This document shows, piece by piece, positions 1-6,031 of a stretch of 6,715 nt of DNA (the first letter of the stretch is position 1; every line of letters starts with the position of its first letter). The notes beneath the pieces were generated by a model. It did not search any database. It saw only the letters and a program-made list of their open reading frames with translations, and was not told the DNA's origin. The position numbers and the translations under genes are program-made. The DNA is from Friedmanniella sp. (GTDB lineage Bacteria > Actinomycetota > Actinomycetes > Propionibacteriales > Propionibacteriaceae). Location: positions 1 to 6,715 of the forward strand of contig JAOPXW010000277.1 in assembly GCA_025964935.1 (NCBI GenBank), in the 5' to 3' direction.

Positions 1-2228
1 CCAGCACCCCGGAGGCCGCCCGTCCGGGTGGTCCCCGTCCGCCCGTGACCCGCGCGCCGGGTGGCGCCCCGGGTCGCCCCGGCGGCGTCCCGGGCATGCC
101 CCGGCCCAACCCGGCGATGATGCCCAAGCAGTCCTCCAACCAGCTCGGTGGCCCCGCGGCCGGTCCCGGTGCCCGCGGTCGCGGCGCACCTGCGGGTGGT
201 CGCGGTCGTCCCGGTGCCGGCGGTCCTCCCGGCCGCAGCGGTCCCGGTGGCGGTCCCGGTGGTCCGCCCCCCAGCGGGCGCGGCGGTCGTGGCGGTCGCG
301 GTGGGACCCAGGGTGCCTTCGGGCGCGCCGGGGGACCCGTACGCCGTGGGCGCAAGTCCAAGCGTCAGCGTCGCCAGGAGTTCGACCAGATGCAGGCGCC
401 GGAGATCGGCGGCGTCCGCGTACGCCAGGGTGACGGCCAGACCGTCCGGCTGGCCCGCGGTGCCTCGCTGACCGACCTGAGCGAGAAGATCAATGTCGAC
501 GTGTCGTCGCTGGTCCAGGTGCTGTTCCACCTGGGCGAGATGGTGACCGCCACCCAGACGGTGTCCGAGGACACCCTCCAGGTGCTCGCCGGCGAGCTCA
601 ACTACGTGATCGAGGTCGTGTCCCCGGAGGACGAGGACCGCGCGCTGCTGGAGAGCTTCGACATCGAGTTCGGCGAGAACGAGGGTGGCGAGGAGGAGCT
701 GGCCGCCCGTCCGCCGGTTGTCACGGTCATGGGTCACGTCGACCACGGAAAGACCAAGCTGCTCGACGCGATCCGCAAGACCAACGTGGTCGCCGGGGAG
801 GCCGGGGGCATCACGCAGGCCATCGGTGCGTACCAGGTCGCGACCGAGGTCGACGGCGACGAGCGCAAGATCACCTTCATCGACACCCCTGGTCACGAGG
901 CGTTCACAGCCATGCGGTCCCGGGGGGCCAAGTCGACCGACATCGCAGTGCTCGTCGTGGCGGCGGACGACGGCGTGATGCCGCAGACCATCGAGGCGCT
1001 CAACCACGCCCTGGCGGCCGAGGTCCCGATCGTCGTCGCGGTCAACAAGATCGACCGTGAGGGCGCGGACCCGACCAAGGTCCGTGGCCAGCTCACCGAG
1101 TACGGCCTGGTGCCCGAGGAGTACGGCGGCGACACGATGTTCGTCGACGTCTCCGCGATCACCGGCGTGGGTCTGGACGCCCTCCTGGAGGCGGTCATCC
1201 TGACCGCCGACGCGGCGCTGGACCTGCGGGCCAACCCGGACATGGACGGTCAGGGTGTGGCCATCGAGGCCCACCTGGACAAGGGCCGCGGCGCGGTCGC
1301 CACCGTCCTGGTCCAGCGCGGGACGCTGCACGTCGGCGACTCGATCGTGGCCGGTACCGGCTACGGCCGGGTCCGGGCCCTGCTCGACGACCACGGCAAC
1401 AACGTCACCGAGGCGCCCCCGTCGTTCCCGGTCCAGGTCCTCGGCCTCACGGCCGTGCCCGGCGCGGGCGACAGCTTCCTGGTCGTCGACGACGACCGGA
1501 TGGCCCGTCAGATCGCCGAGCGGCGTGCCGCCCGGCTGCGGATGGCGGCTCAGGCGGCCGGGACGCGTCGCAAGACGCTGGACCAGCTGTTCGAGCAGCT
1601 CGAGAAGGGTGAGACCCAGGAGCTGCGGCTCATCCTCAAGGGTGACGGCGCCGGTTCGGTCGAGGCCCTCGAGGACGCCCTGGCCAAGATCGACGTCGGC
1701 GACGAGGTCAGCCTGCGGGTCATCGACCGCGGTGTCGGTGCGATCACCGAGACCAACGTCAGCCTGGCGGCAGCCTCGGACGCGGTCATCGTCGGCTTCA
1801 ACGTCCGGCCCCAGGGCAAGGCGACGGAGATGGCGGACCGCGAGGGTGTCGACATCCGCTACTACTCGGTCATCTACGCCGCGATCGACGAGATCGAGGC
1901 GGCCCTCAAGGGCATGCTCAAGCCCATCTACGAAGAGGTCCAGCTCGGCCAGGCGGAGATCCGCGAGATCTTCCGCTCGTCCCGTGCGGGCATCATCGCG
2001 GGCTGCATGGTCATCAACGGGACGATCCGCCGCAACTCCAAGGCGCGGCTGCTCCGTGAGGGCGTGGTCATCGCCGACAGCACCATCGGGTCGCTGCGGC
2101 GTGAGAAGGATGACGCGACCGAGGTCCGCGAGGGCTTCGAGTGCGGTATGACGATGGCGAACTACTCCGACATCCGTACCGGCGACATCATCGAGACCTA
2201 CGAGATGCGCGAGAAGGCGCGCTCGTAG
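1..2228 (+). CDS. infB: Translation initiation factor IF2, 5'-truncated by the window edge
   Basis: IF2 is the GTPase that brings fMet-tRNA to the 30S subunit and promotes 50S joining. The frame is open leftwards to base 3 with no stop, so the real start lies upstream and the GTG at 45 is probably internal. From about 45 to 350 the protein is low-complexity Gly/Pro/Arg. A basic [15 protein letters not shown] segment follows, then the IF2_N domain at about 440-625. The G domain carries all motifs: G1 GHVDHGKT (732-755), G3 DTPGH (882-896), G4 NKID (1044-1055) and G5 SAI (1152-1160). Domain II (about 1240-1530), domain III (about 1570-1850) and the initiator-tRNA-binding domain IV (about 1890-2215) complete it. 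The C-terminus [14 protein letters not shown] is typical of the actinobacterial protein. The stop is TAG at 2226-2228. About 740 residues are visible; actinobacterial IF2 is usually 900-1000, so much of the N-terminal extension is off-window. Identity is certain. Confidence 0.98.
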   Translation, partial: STPEAARPGGPRPPVTRAPGGAPGRPGGVPGMPRPNPAMMPKQSSNQLGGPAAGPGARGRGAPAGGRGRPGAGGPPGRSGPGGGPGGPPPSGRGGRGGRGGTQGAFGRAGGPVRRGRKSKRQRRQEFDQMQAPEIGGVRVRQGDGQTVRLARGASLTDLSEKINVDVSSLVQVLFHLGEMVTATQTVSEDTLQVLAGELNYVIEVVSPEDEDRALLESFDIEFGENEGGEEELAARPPVVTVMGHVDHGKTKLLDAIRKTNVVAGEAGGITQAIGAYQVATEVDGDERKITFIDTPGHEAFTAMRSRGAKSTDIAVLVVAADDGVMPQTIEALNHALAAEVPIVVAVNKIDREGADPTKVRGQLTEYGLVPEEYGGDTMFVDVSAITGVGLDALLEAVILTADAALDLRANPDMDGQGVAIEAHLDKGRGAVATVLVQRGTLHVGDSIVAGTGYGRVRALLDDHGNNVTEAPPSFPVQVLGLTAVPGAGDSFLVVDDDRMARQIAERRAARLRMAAQAAGTRRKTLDQLFEQLEKGETQELRLILKGDGAGSVEALEDALAKIDVGDEVSLRVIDRGVGAITETNVSLAAASDAVIVGFNVRPQGKATEMADREGVDIRYYSVIYAAIDEIEAALKGMLKPIYEEVQLGQAEIREIFRSSRAGIIAGCMVINGTIRRNSKARLLREGVVIADSTIGSLRREKDDATEVREGFECGMTMANYSDIRTGDIIETYEMREKARS
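160..310 (+). repeat. Low-complexity Gly/Arg-coding repeats in infB
   Basis: The DNA here consists of imperfect short repeats encoding GRG, GPGG and GGRGG units. Examples are GGTCCCGGTGGC at 240-251 followed directly by GGTCCCGGTGGT at 252-263, a related copy at 162-173, and GGCGGTCGT/GGCGGTCGC 9-mers near 281-300. The unit lengths are multiples of three, so slippage would change protein length without breaking the frame. Such tracts are usual in the unstructured N-terminal extension of actinobacterial IF2. Confidence 0.6.
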
Positions 2229-2248
2229 CTCCTCCCTCGGTCCTGTTC

Positions 2249-2279
2249 GGGCGGGGGCCGGCTCGTCCGGCTCCCGCCC
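2249..2279 (+). terminator. Strong GC hairpin 20 nt after infB, terminator-like
   Basis: A 13-bp stem (arms 2249-2261 and 2267-2279, one G-U pair) closes a 5-nt loop CTCGT. The C2248-G2280 pair can extend it. It starts 20 nt after the infB stop. No T-run follows, so it is not a classical intrinsic terminator. Actinobacterial terminators often lack the U-tract, and the hairpin could instead stabilise the infB 3' end after processing. The hairpin is read directly from the sequence; its function is inferred. Confidence 0.55.
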
Positions 2280-2406
2280 GGGCGGACCGGCCTCCCCTCG
2301 GCAGGTCCGACGGGCCTCCGTTCGTACGCCCGACCACCCGACCGCGGCCGCCCCAGTCGGCCCGAGCTCTTGGCCCCCCGGCGGCCACGCGCCTTCCTCG
2401 AGGGCG

Positions 2407-2427
2407 CAGCCGCAGGGCTGAAAGGAA
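2407..2427 (+). promoter_or_regulatory. rbfA ribosome binding site preceded by a small hairpin
   Basis: AAAGGAA at 2421-2427 lies 6-7 nt before the rbfA ATG at 2434 and is a good Shine-Dalgarno sequence. Immediately before it, CAGCC (2407-2411) and GGCTG (2416-2420) form a 5-bp stem with loop GCAG. The hairpin does not cover the SD. Within the 205-bp gap 2229-2433 I see no further gene and no convincing promoter hexamers. Confidence 0.6.
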
Positions 2428-2433
2428 GCACCC

Positions 2434-2922
2434 ATGCCTTCCCCCCGTGTGTTGAAGCTGGCCGACCAGATCAAGGTCATCGTGGCCGAGATGCTGGAGC
2501 GGCGGATCAAGGACCCCCGCCTCGGCTTCGTGACCGTCACCGACGTCCGCCTGACCGGCGACAGCCGGGAGGCCACGGTTTTCTACACCGTGCTCGGCTC
2601 CGAGGCCGAACGGGCCGGCACCGCCGTCGCTCTGGCCTCGGCCACCGGTCTGATCCGGTCCCACGTCGGCAAGCAGCTGGGGATGAAGTTCACCCCGACG
2701 GTCACCTTCATCGCCGACGCCATCCCCGAGACCGCCCGCCAGCTGGACGACCTGCTGGAGCGGGCCCGCGCGGTGGACGCCCGGGTGGCCGAGCAGGCCG
2801 TCGGCGCGACCTACGCCGGCGAGGAGGACCCGTACCGCCGCGACGACGAGCAGGACGACCTCGAGGAGGGCGACGACCCCGCGTCCGAGGTGGTTCCCGG
2901 CCCGAGCCCGGACCAGCGCTGA
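2434..2922 (+). CDS. rbfA: 30S ribosome-binding factor RbfA
   Basis: RbfA is a cold-shock-associated assembly factor that binds the immature 30S subunit near the 5' end of 16S rRNA and assists its maturation. The 162-residue product has the single KH-like fold at about residues 5-112. Visible hallmarks are [31 protein letters not shown] (residues 9-39, written here as the family signature), the ATVFYTV strand (47-53), the helix-kink Ala-x-Gly at 70-72 (ATG), and the [10 protein letters not shown] strand (86-95). A strongly acidic tail follows at residues 130-148. The ATG at 2434 has an SD at proper distance, and the first residues match the usual N-terminus. The gap to infB holds no DUF503 (YlxP-like) gene, which sits there in some actinobacteria such as Streptomyces. 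The TGA at 2920-2922 overlaps the likely truB start, suggesting translational coupling. Confidence 0.97.
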   Translation: MPSPRVLKLADQIKVIVAEMLERRIKDPRLGFVTVTDVRLTGDSREATVFYTVLGSEAERAGTAVALASATGLIRSHVGKQLGMKFTPTVTFIADAIPETARQLDDLLERARAVDARVAEQAVGATYAGEEDPYRRDDEQDDLEEGDDPASEVVPGPSPDQR

Positions 2923-3806
2923 CCACCGACTCCGGCCTGGTCGTGGTGGACAAGCCGGCCGGCTGGACCTCCCACCAGGTCGTGGGGCGGGTCCGGCGGC
3001 TGGCCGGCACCCGCAAGGTCGGCCACGCCGGCACCCTCGACCCGATGGCCACCGGGGTCCTGCTGGTCGGGGTCAACCGCGCCACCCGGCTGCTGGGGCA
3101 CCTGATGCTGACCCGCAAGACCTACACCGGCACCATCCGGCTGGGGATCGACACCGTCACCGACGACGCGGAGGGTGAGGTCACCCGACGGCTGGGCGCC
3201 GCGGACGTGGCCACCGCGGCCCTGGAGGCCGCCCTGGTCCCGCTGCGCGGGGACATCCTGCAGGTCCCCACCTCGGTCTCGGCCATCAAGGTCGACGGCG
3301 TGCGCTCGTACGCCGCCGTCCGGGCCGGCCGCGAGGTGGACCTGCCCGCGCGCCCGGTCACCGTGCACCGGCTCGACCTGCTGGCCCGTCGCGACCTGGT
3401 CGTGGAGGGGCTGCCGGTGGTCGACCTGGACGTGGAGGTGGAGTGCTCCTCGGGCACCTACATCCGGGCCCTGGCCCGCGACCTGGGGGCCACCCTGGGG
3501 ACCGGCGGGCACCTGACCGCCCTCCGGCGTACCTGCGTCGGACCGTTCGGCCTGGACCAGGCGCGGGACGTGCAGCCCGACGGTGCCGACCTGGGCCTGA
3601 TCCCGCTGGCCGACGTCACCCGCCTGGTCTTCTGCACCCTCACCGTGACCGAGGAGCAGGAGGTGGCCGTCCGCCACGGGCGGCGGCTCCCGGGGCTGAC
3701 CCTGCCCGCTCCGCAGACCGCCCTGCACAGCGGCACCGGGGAGTTCCTGGCCCTCTACCGGCAGTCCGCCGCCGACGCGGTGCCGGAGGCCGTCTTCGTC
3801 AGCTGA
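2919..3806 (+). CDS. truB: tRNA pseudouridine(55) synthase TruB, probable CTG start
   Basis: TruB converts U55 in the T-loop of tRNAs to pseudouridine. From 2919 the product is 295 residues, a usual length. The N-terminal strand [14 protein letters not shown] is followed by [17 protein letters not shown] with the catalytic Asp at residue 41 (codon 3039-3041), then [18 protein letters not shown], the [14 protein letters not shown] motif near 3450-3485, and an actinobacterial C-terminal PUA-like segment ending [19 protein letters not shown]. Start choice is the odd point. No ATG, GTG or TTG lies in frame in the stretch just upstream of the conserved strand. CTG 2919 gives [13 protein letters not shown], overlaps the rbfA TGA as CTGA, and has a weak GGA (2910-2912) 6 nt before it. 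The next choices, GTG at 2943 or 2946, would cut into the first conserved strand. Identity is certain; the start is not. Confidence 0.95.
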   Translation: MTTDSGLVVVDKPAGWTSHQVVGRVRRLAGTRKVGHAGTLDPMATGVLLVGVNRATRLLGHLMLTRKTYTGTIRLGIDTVTDDAEGEVTRRLGAADVATAALEAALVPLRGDILQVPTSVSAIKVDGVRSYAAVRAGREVDLPARPVTVHRLDLLARRDLVVEGLPVVDLDVEVECSSGTYIRALARDLGATLGTGGHLTALRRTCVGPFGLDQARDVQPDGADLGLIPLADVTRLVFCTLTVTEEQEVAVRHGRRLPGLTLPAPQTALHSGTGEFLALYRQSAADAVPEAVFVS

Positions 3807-3829
3807 GGGCCCGGGGTCCCGGTCCTCAG
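3803..3829. terminator. Bidirectional hairpin between convergent truB and methyltransferase genes
   Basis: CTGAGG (3803-3808) pairs with CCTCAG (3824-3829), and an inner CCGG (3811-3814) pairs with CCGG (3819-3822) around a GGTC loop. G3809-T3823 can wobble-pair with C3810 bulged. The hairpin reads almost the same on both strands, as expected of a shared terminator of convergent genes. The truB stop TGA (3804-3806) and the complement of the methyltransferase stop (TCA, 3826-3828) pair with each other in the outer stem. No T-run is present. Confidence 0.6.
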
Positions 3830-4377
3830 GGCGACGGGCGGACGTCCGCGTCGGCGTCCATCCGCCGCTCGTAGACCCCGACCTCGGTGCCGAGCCACCA
3901 GTCCTGGATGCCCGGGAACGCGGCCAGCACCTTGTCGTGGCTCCAGTCATCGACCACGTGGTGCTCGTGCGGGTTGCCCTCGATCTCGTGCTGCGGGTAG
4001 TGCACGATCGGGATCGAGAGATAGATGGCCCGGCGGGCCGAGGTCTGCGCCCGCTCCCACAGCCGGCCGGCCTCGGCGGCGCTCATGTGCTCGGCGACGT
4101 CGCCCATGATGACGACGTCGGCGGCGGGCCAGGTCACCTCGCGCGCGTCACCGACGATGACCTCGTCGTAGTAGTCACGCAGGCGGTAGGTGTCGACGTA
4201 GGGCTCCCAGATCTCGATCCCGGTGATGTGGGAGACCGCCGGCCCGGCCAGCAGCTTGGCGTAGGTGCCGACGCCCGGCCCGATGTCGAGGACGGTGACC
4301 GGTCCGGCGGCGGCCAGCGCCTGGACGCGGTCCCGGGTCCACTGCTTACCCTCGGCGGAGCTCATCGGCATCGGCAC
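3826..4377 (-). CDS. Class I SAM-dependent methyltransferase, substrate unknown
   Basis: The 183-residue product has a Rossmann-type SAM-binding fold. Motif I is VLDIGPGVG at residues 29-37. The acidic residue ending strand 2 is Glu55 (GIEIWEPYV). VGDAR lies at 75-79, and motif IV is DVVIMGDVAEHM at 87-98. A His-rich stretch follows (YPQHEIEGNPHEHHVVDDWSHD, about 127-148) and may form the substrate side. There is no signal peptide or membrane segment, so it is probably cytoplasmic. The start could be GTG 4377, ATG 4371 or ATG 4365 (MPMPMSSAEG); no strong SD decides between them, and all keep motif I. It lies opposite the core cluster, facing truB and divergent from ribF, so it is transcribed separately. 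Base composition resembles its neighbours. Whether it acts on a small molecule, sugar, protein or RNA cannot be told from the sequence. Confidence 0.88.
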   Translation of the reverse strand: MPMPMSSAEGKQWTRDRVQALAAAGPVTVLDIGPGVGTYAKLLAGPAVSHITGIEIWEPYVDTYRLRDYYDEVIVGDAREVTWPAADVVIMGDVAEHMSAAEAGRLWERAQTSARRAIYLSIPIVHYPQHEIEGNPHEHHVVDDWSHDKVLAAFPGIQDWWLGTEVGVYERRMDADADVRPSP

Positions 4378-4562
4378 AGTGTGTCAGAGCCCCGCCGGGG
4401 CCCGCTCGACCGCCGGACCCGACCCCGGCGGCCCGGGCGCCGGCGTCGGCCCCGGGGCAGGGGCTCGACCCGGGGCTCGTACGGCCCGGCCCGGGCGGCA
4501 CCAGTGGTTAACTGGTGCGCCGTGACCCTCTTGTGCCCCTCCCGCGCCCGGAGCCGCCGACC
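4378..4562. other. Divergent GC-rich spacer between methyltransferase and ribF
   Basis: This 185-bp spacer should hold the promoters of both divergent genes, yet no convincing -35/-10 pair is visible in either direction. It contains a small hairpin GCCCC/GGGGC (4389-4393 and 4397-4401), a direct repeat GGGGCTCG at 4460-4467 and 4472-4479 (12 bp apart), and the inverted repeat described separately at 4498-4518. No small gene is supported here. Confidence 0.5.
4498..4518. promoter_or_regulatory. Perfect 8-bp inverted repeat upstream of ribF, operator-like
   Basis: GCACCAGT (4498-4505) and ACTGGTGC (4511-4518) are perfect inverted copies around the 5-bp spacer GGTTA. The centre is the AT-richest spot in an otherwise extremely GC-rich spacer. 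It ends 44 bp before the ribF ATG and lies between two divergent genes, a typical place for an operator. It could also form an RNA hairpin in the ribF leader. It bears no resemblance that I can see to an FMN riboswitch, which would need a much longer multi-helix fold. Confidence 0.45.
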
Positions 4563-5456
4563 ATGACCCCTCGTCCGGTGGTCGTGATCGGCAACTTCGA
4601 CGGCGTGCACCGCGGCCACGTGGCGCTGCTGCGGGCCGCCCGGCAGGCGGCGCCGGGGGCGCCCGTGGTGGCGGTGACGTTCTGGCCGCACCCGATGTCG
4701 GTCATCCGCCCCGACCAGGCGCCGGTCCTGCTGAGCTCGCTCGCGCGCCGGGAGGAGCTGCTACGGCAGGCCGGGGTGGACGACGTCGTGGTCGTGGACT
4801 TCACCCCCGAGGTGGCCGGGTGGAGCCCCGAGCACTTCGTCGACGCGGTGCTGCGCCCGCTCGACCCGGCCCTGGTCGTGGTGGGGGAGAACTTCCGCTT
4901 CGGCTTCCGGGCCGCCGGCACCGTGGAGACCCTGACCAGGCTGGGGGAGGGCCGCTACGCGGTCCACGTCGAGCCGCTGCTCACCGACGGGACGGTGCCC
5001 AGCTCGTCCACCCTGATCCGGCACGCGGTGGCCGAGGGCGACTTCGGCCGGGTGCGGGAGCTCTCGGACCAGGTGTTCAGGTTCACCGGGGTGGTGGTCA
5101 AGGGTGACCAGCGCGGCCGCGAGATGGGCTACCCGACGGCCAACGTGGCGGTCGACCCGGCCATGGCCGTCCCCGCCGACGGCGTCTATGCCGGCTGGGT
5201 GACCCGGCTCGACATCCCCTCCCCCCGCTGGCCGGCCGCCATCTCGGTCGGGTCCAACCCGACCTTCGACGGGCTGGAGCGGCGGGTGGAGGCGTACGTG
5301 CTGGACCGCGACGACCTCGAGCTCTACGGCGTCGAGATCGGGATCGACTTCTACGCCCGGCTGCGCGGCCAGGTGAAGTACGAGGGGATGGAGGCGCTGA
5401 TCCGTCAGATGCACCTCGACGTCGAGCAGATCCGGGTGCTGCTGCACCGGCTCTGA
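4563..5456 (+). CDS. ribF: Bifunctional riboflavin kinase / FAD synthetase RibF
   Basis: RibF phosphorylates riboflavin to FMN and then adenylylates FMN to FAD. The 297-residue product is of usual length. The N-terminal FAD synthetase module shows IGNFDGVHRGH with the nucleotidyltransferase HxGH at residues 16-19 and the SSSTLIR motif at 147-153. The C-terminal kinase module shows MGYPTANV with PTAN at 191-194, DGVYAGWV, NPTF at 232-235, and RVEAYVLD with the probable catalytic Glu near 243. It ends LIRQMHLDVEQIRVLLHRL. ATG 4563 is preferred because GGAG at 4550-4553 lies 9 nt upstream and the conserved strand starts at once. An in-frame GTG at 4515 would add 16 residues, overlaps the inverted repeat and lacks an SD. 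The gene is usually next to truB; here the antisense methyltransferase separates them. Confidence 0.97.
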   Translation: MTPRPVVVIGNFDGVHRGHVALLRAARQAAPGAPVVAVTFWPHPMSVIRPDQAPVLLSSLARREELLRQAGVDDVVVVDFTPEVAGWSPEHFVDAVLRPLDPALVVVGENFRFGFRAAGTVETLTRLGEGRYAVHVEPLLTDGTVPSSSTLIRHAVAEGDFGRVRELSDQVFRFTGVVVKGDQRGREMGYPTANVAVDPAMAVPADGVYAGWVTRLDIPSPRWPAAISVGSNPTFDGLERRVEAYVLDRDDLELYGVEIGIDFYARLRGQVKYEGMEALIRQMHLDVEQIRVLLHRL

Positions 5457-5487
5457 GGGTGCGGGTGGGCGCCGCCGGTCGCCTGGA

Positions 5488-5518
5488 TTCGTTCGGTCCG
5501 GTCTGCCGCTGGTAAGTT
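5488..5518 (+). promoter_or_regulatory. Possible rpsO promoter
   Basis: TAAGTT at 5513-5518 fits the TAnnnT pattern of actinobacterial -10 boxes and lies in the most AT-rich part of the ribF-rpsO gap. Candidate -35 boxes are TTCGTT (5488-5493, 19-bp spacer) or TTCGGT (5492-5497, 15-bp spacer), neither ideal. Rather than ribF read-through alone, a promoter here would give rpsO a leader of just over 100 nt. The assignment is weak. Confidence 0.25.
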
Positions 5519-5577
5519 GACGGTTGCCGTTTGATCGGCCGCGGACTACCAAGAGCTCCCACCCACCTACGTGGACC

Positions 5578-5592
5578 GGCGTGTGACACGCC
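5578..5592 (+). promoter_or_regulatory. Inverted repeat in the rpsO leader
   Basis: GGCGTGT (5578-5584) and ACACGCC (5586-5592) are perfect inverted copies around a single G. In RNA this would fold as a 5-6 bp stem 29 nt before the SD. S15 represses its own mRNA in several bacteria through leader structures, so the position is suggestive. I cannot show that this hairpin mimics the S15 site on 16S rRNA. A second small inverted repeat, ACGG/CCGT around TTG, lies at 5520-5530. Confidence 0.35.
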
Positions 5593-5631
5593 CGGGGGCG
5601 CCGCGCAACGGGAAACCGAGAGGAGAACTGA

Positions 5632-5901
5632 GTGTCGATGGACGCTACAGCGAAGAAGAAGATCATTGACGAGTACGCGACCGCCGAGGGTGACACGGGT
5701 TCTCCCGAGGTCCAGGTGGCGATCCTCACCAAGCGCATCTCGCACCTGACCGAGCACCTCAAGGAGCACAAGCACGACCACCACACGCGTCGTGGTCTGA
5801 TGCTCCTGGTCGGTCAGCGTCGGCGGTTGCTGAACTACGTCGCCAAGACCGACATCAACCGGTACCGCTCGCTGATCGAGCGCCTCGGTCTGCGTCGCTG
5901 A
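5632..5901 (+). CDS. rpsO: 30S ribosomal protein S15
   Basis: S15 is a primary binding protein of the 16S rRNA central domain and forms the B4 bridge to the 50S subunit. The 89-residue product is full-length for the family. It shows [18 protein letters not shown] (about 19-36), the conserved [10 protein letters not shown] (46-55), the basic GQRRRLLNY helix and the terminal [12 protein letters not shown]. The start is GTG 5632: AGGAG at 5621-5625 lies 6 nt upstream and [10 protein letters not shown] is the usual actinobacterial N-terminus. ATG 5638 would leave 12 nt of spacing and lose two residues. It is followed by a strong hairpin and then pnp, the classic rpsO-pnp pair. Confidence 0.98.
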   Translation: MSMDATAKKKIIDEYATAEGDTGSPEVQVAILTKRISHLTEHLKEHKHDHHTRRGLMLLVGQRRRLLNYVAKTDINRYRSLIERLGLRR

Positions 5902-5907
5902 CGTCGC

Positions 5908-5954
5908 GGAGCGGCCCTTCCGACCCGGTCAGCCGGGACCTCGGGGCCGCTTCC
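5908..5954 (+). terminator. Two-tier hairpin just after rpsO, terminator or processing site
   Basis: GCGGCCC (5911-5917) pairs with GGGCCGC (5944-5950), extended by GGA (5908-5910) with TCC (5952-5954) past one bulged T. Inside, CCCGG (5924-5928) pairs with CCGGG (5933-5937) around loop TCAG. It starts 6 nt after the rpsO stop, where a terminator or attenuator is expected. No U-tract follows. In E. coli and Streptomyces the rpsO-pnp intergenic stem-loop is known to be an RNase III target that controls pnp; the same role here is inferred from position. Confidence 0.6.
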
Positions 5955-5967
5955 CGCTGCGGCGGCA

Positions 5968-6031
5968 CCACAACTGAACAGCGCCCCGCCCCTCGTCCGC
6001 GAGGGACGCGACGCCCCCACAACTGAACAGC
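5968..6031. repeat. Duplicated 15-mer flanking a hairpin in the rpsO-pnp spacer
   Basis: CCACAACTGAACAGC occurs at 5968-5982 and again at 6017-6031, identical over 15 bp. The 34 bp between them contain a perfect 6-bp hairpin CCCTCG/CGAGGG (5990-6005) with a UNCG-type loop TCCG. The 15-mer is AT-richer than its surroundings. A related shorter match, GCACCACA, occurs at 5965-5972 and 6055-6062. Possible readings are paired protein-binding sites or a short local duplication. Confidence 0.6.

Noticed and set aside
2370..3806. A single 478-codon open frame that begins before rbfA and continues through truB
   Set aside because: The first 183 codons overlap rbfA in another frame and read as Arg/Gly/Pro-rich nonsense typical of GC-rich shadow frames. 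TruB homology begins only at about 2934.
2811..3950. Long minus-strand open frame (379 codons) opposite truB
   Set aside because: The translation is a low-complexity Gly/Gln/Val/Asp mix with no recognisable motif, it lies opposite a certain gene, and it runs into the methyltransferase. It is a GC-driven shadow.
4378..4562. FMN riboswitch upstream of ribF
   Set aside because: The spacer lacks the multi-helix RFN element with its conserved segments. Only short GC hairpins and one inverted repeat are present.
3937..4566. Plus-strand open frame antisense to the methyltransferase
   Set aside because: The minus-strand frame has clear SAM-binding motifs. The plus-strand product is Arg/Gly/Asp/Val-rich with no family features and no ribosome binding site.
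5463..5564. Long-range pairing of GGGTGGG (5463-5469) with CCCACCC (5558-5564)
   Set aside because: It is only 7 bp of low-complexity complement about 90 nt apart in GC-rich DNA, and the left arm lies upstream of the possible rpsO promoter. It is not distinguishable from chance.
5968..6031. CRISPR array or transposon target-site duplication from the 15-bp repeats
   Set aside because: There are only two copies, with no third unit, no leader and no cas genes. The 34 bp between them are far too short for an insertion sequence.
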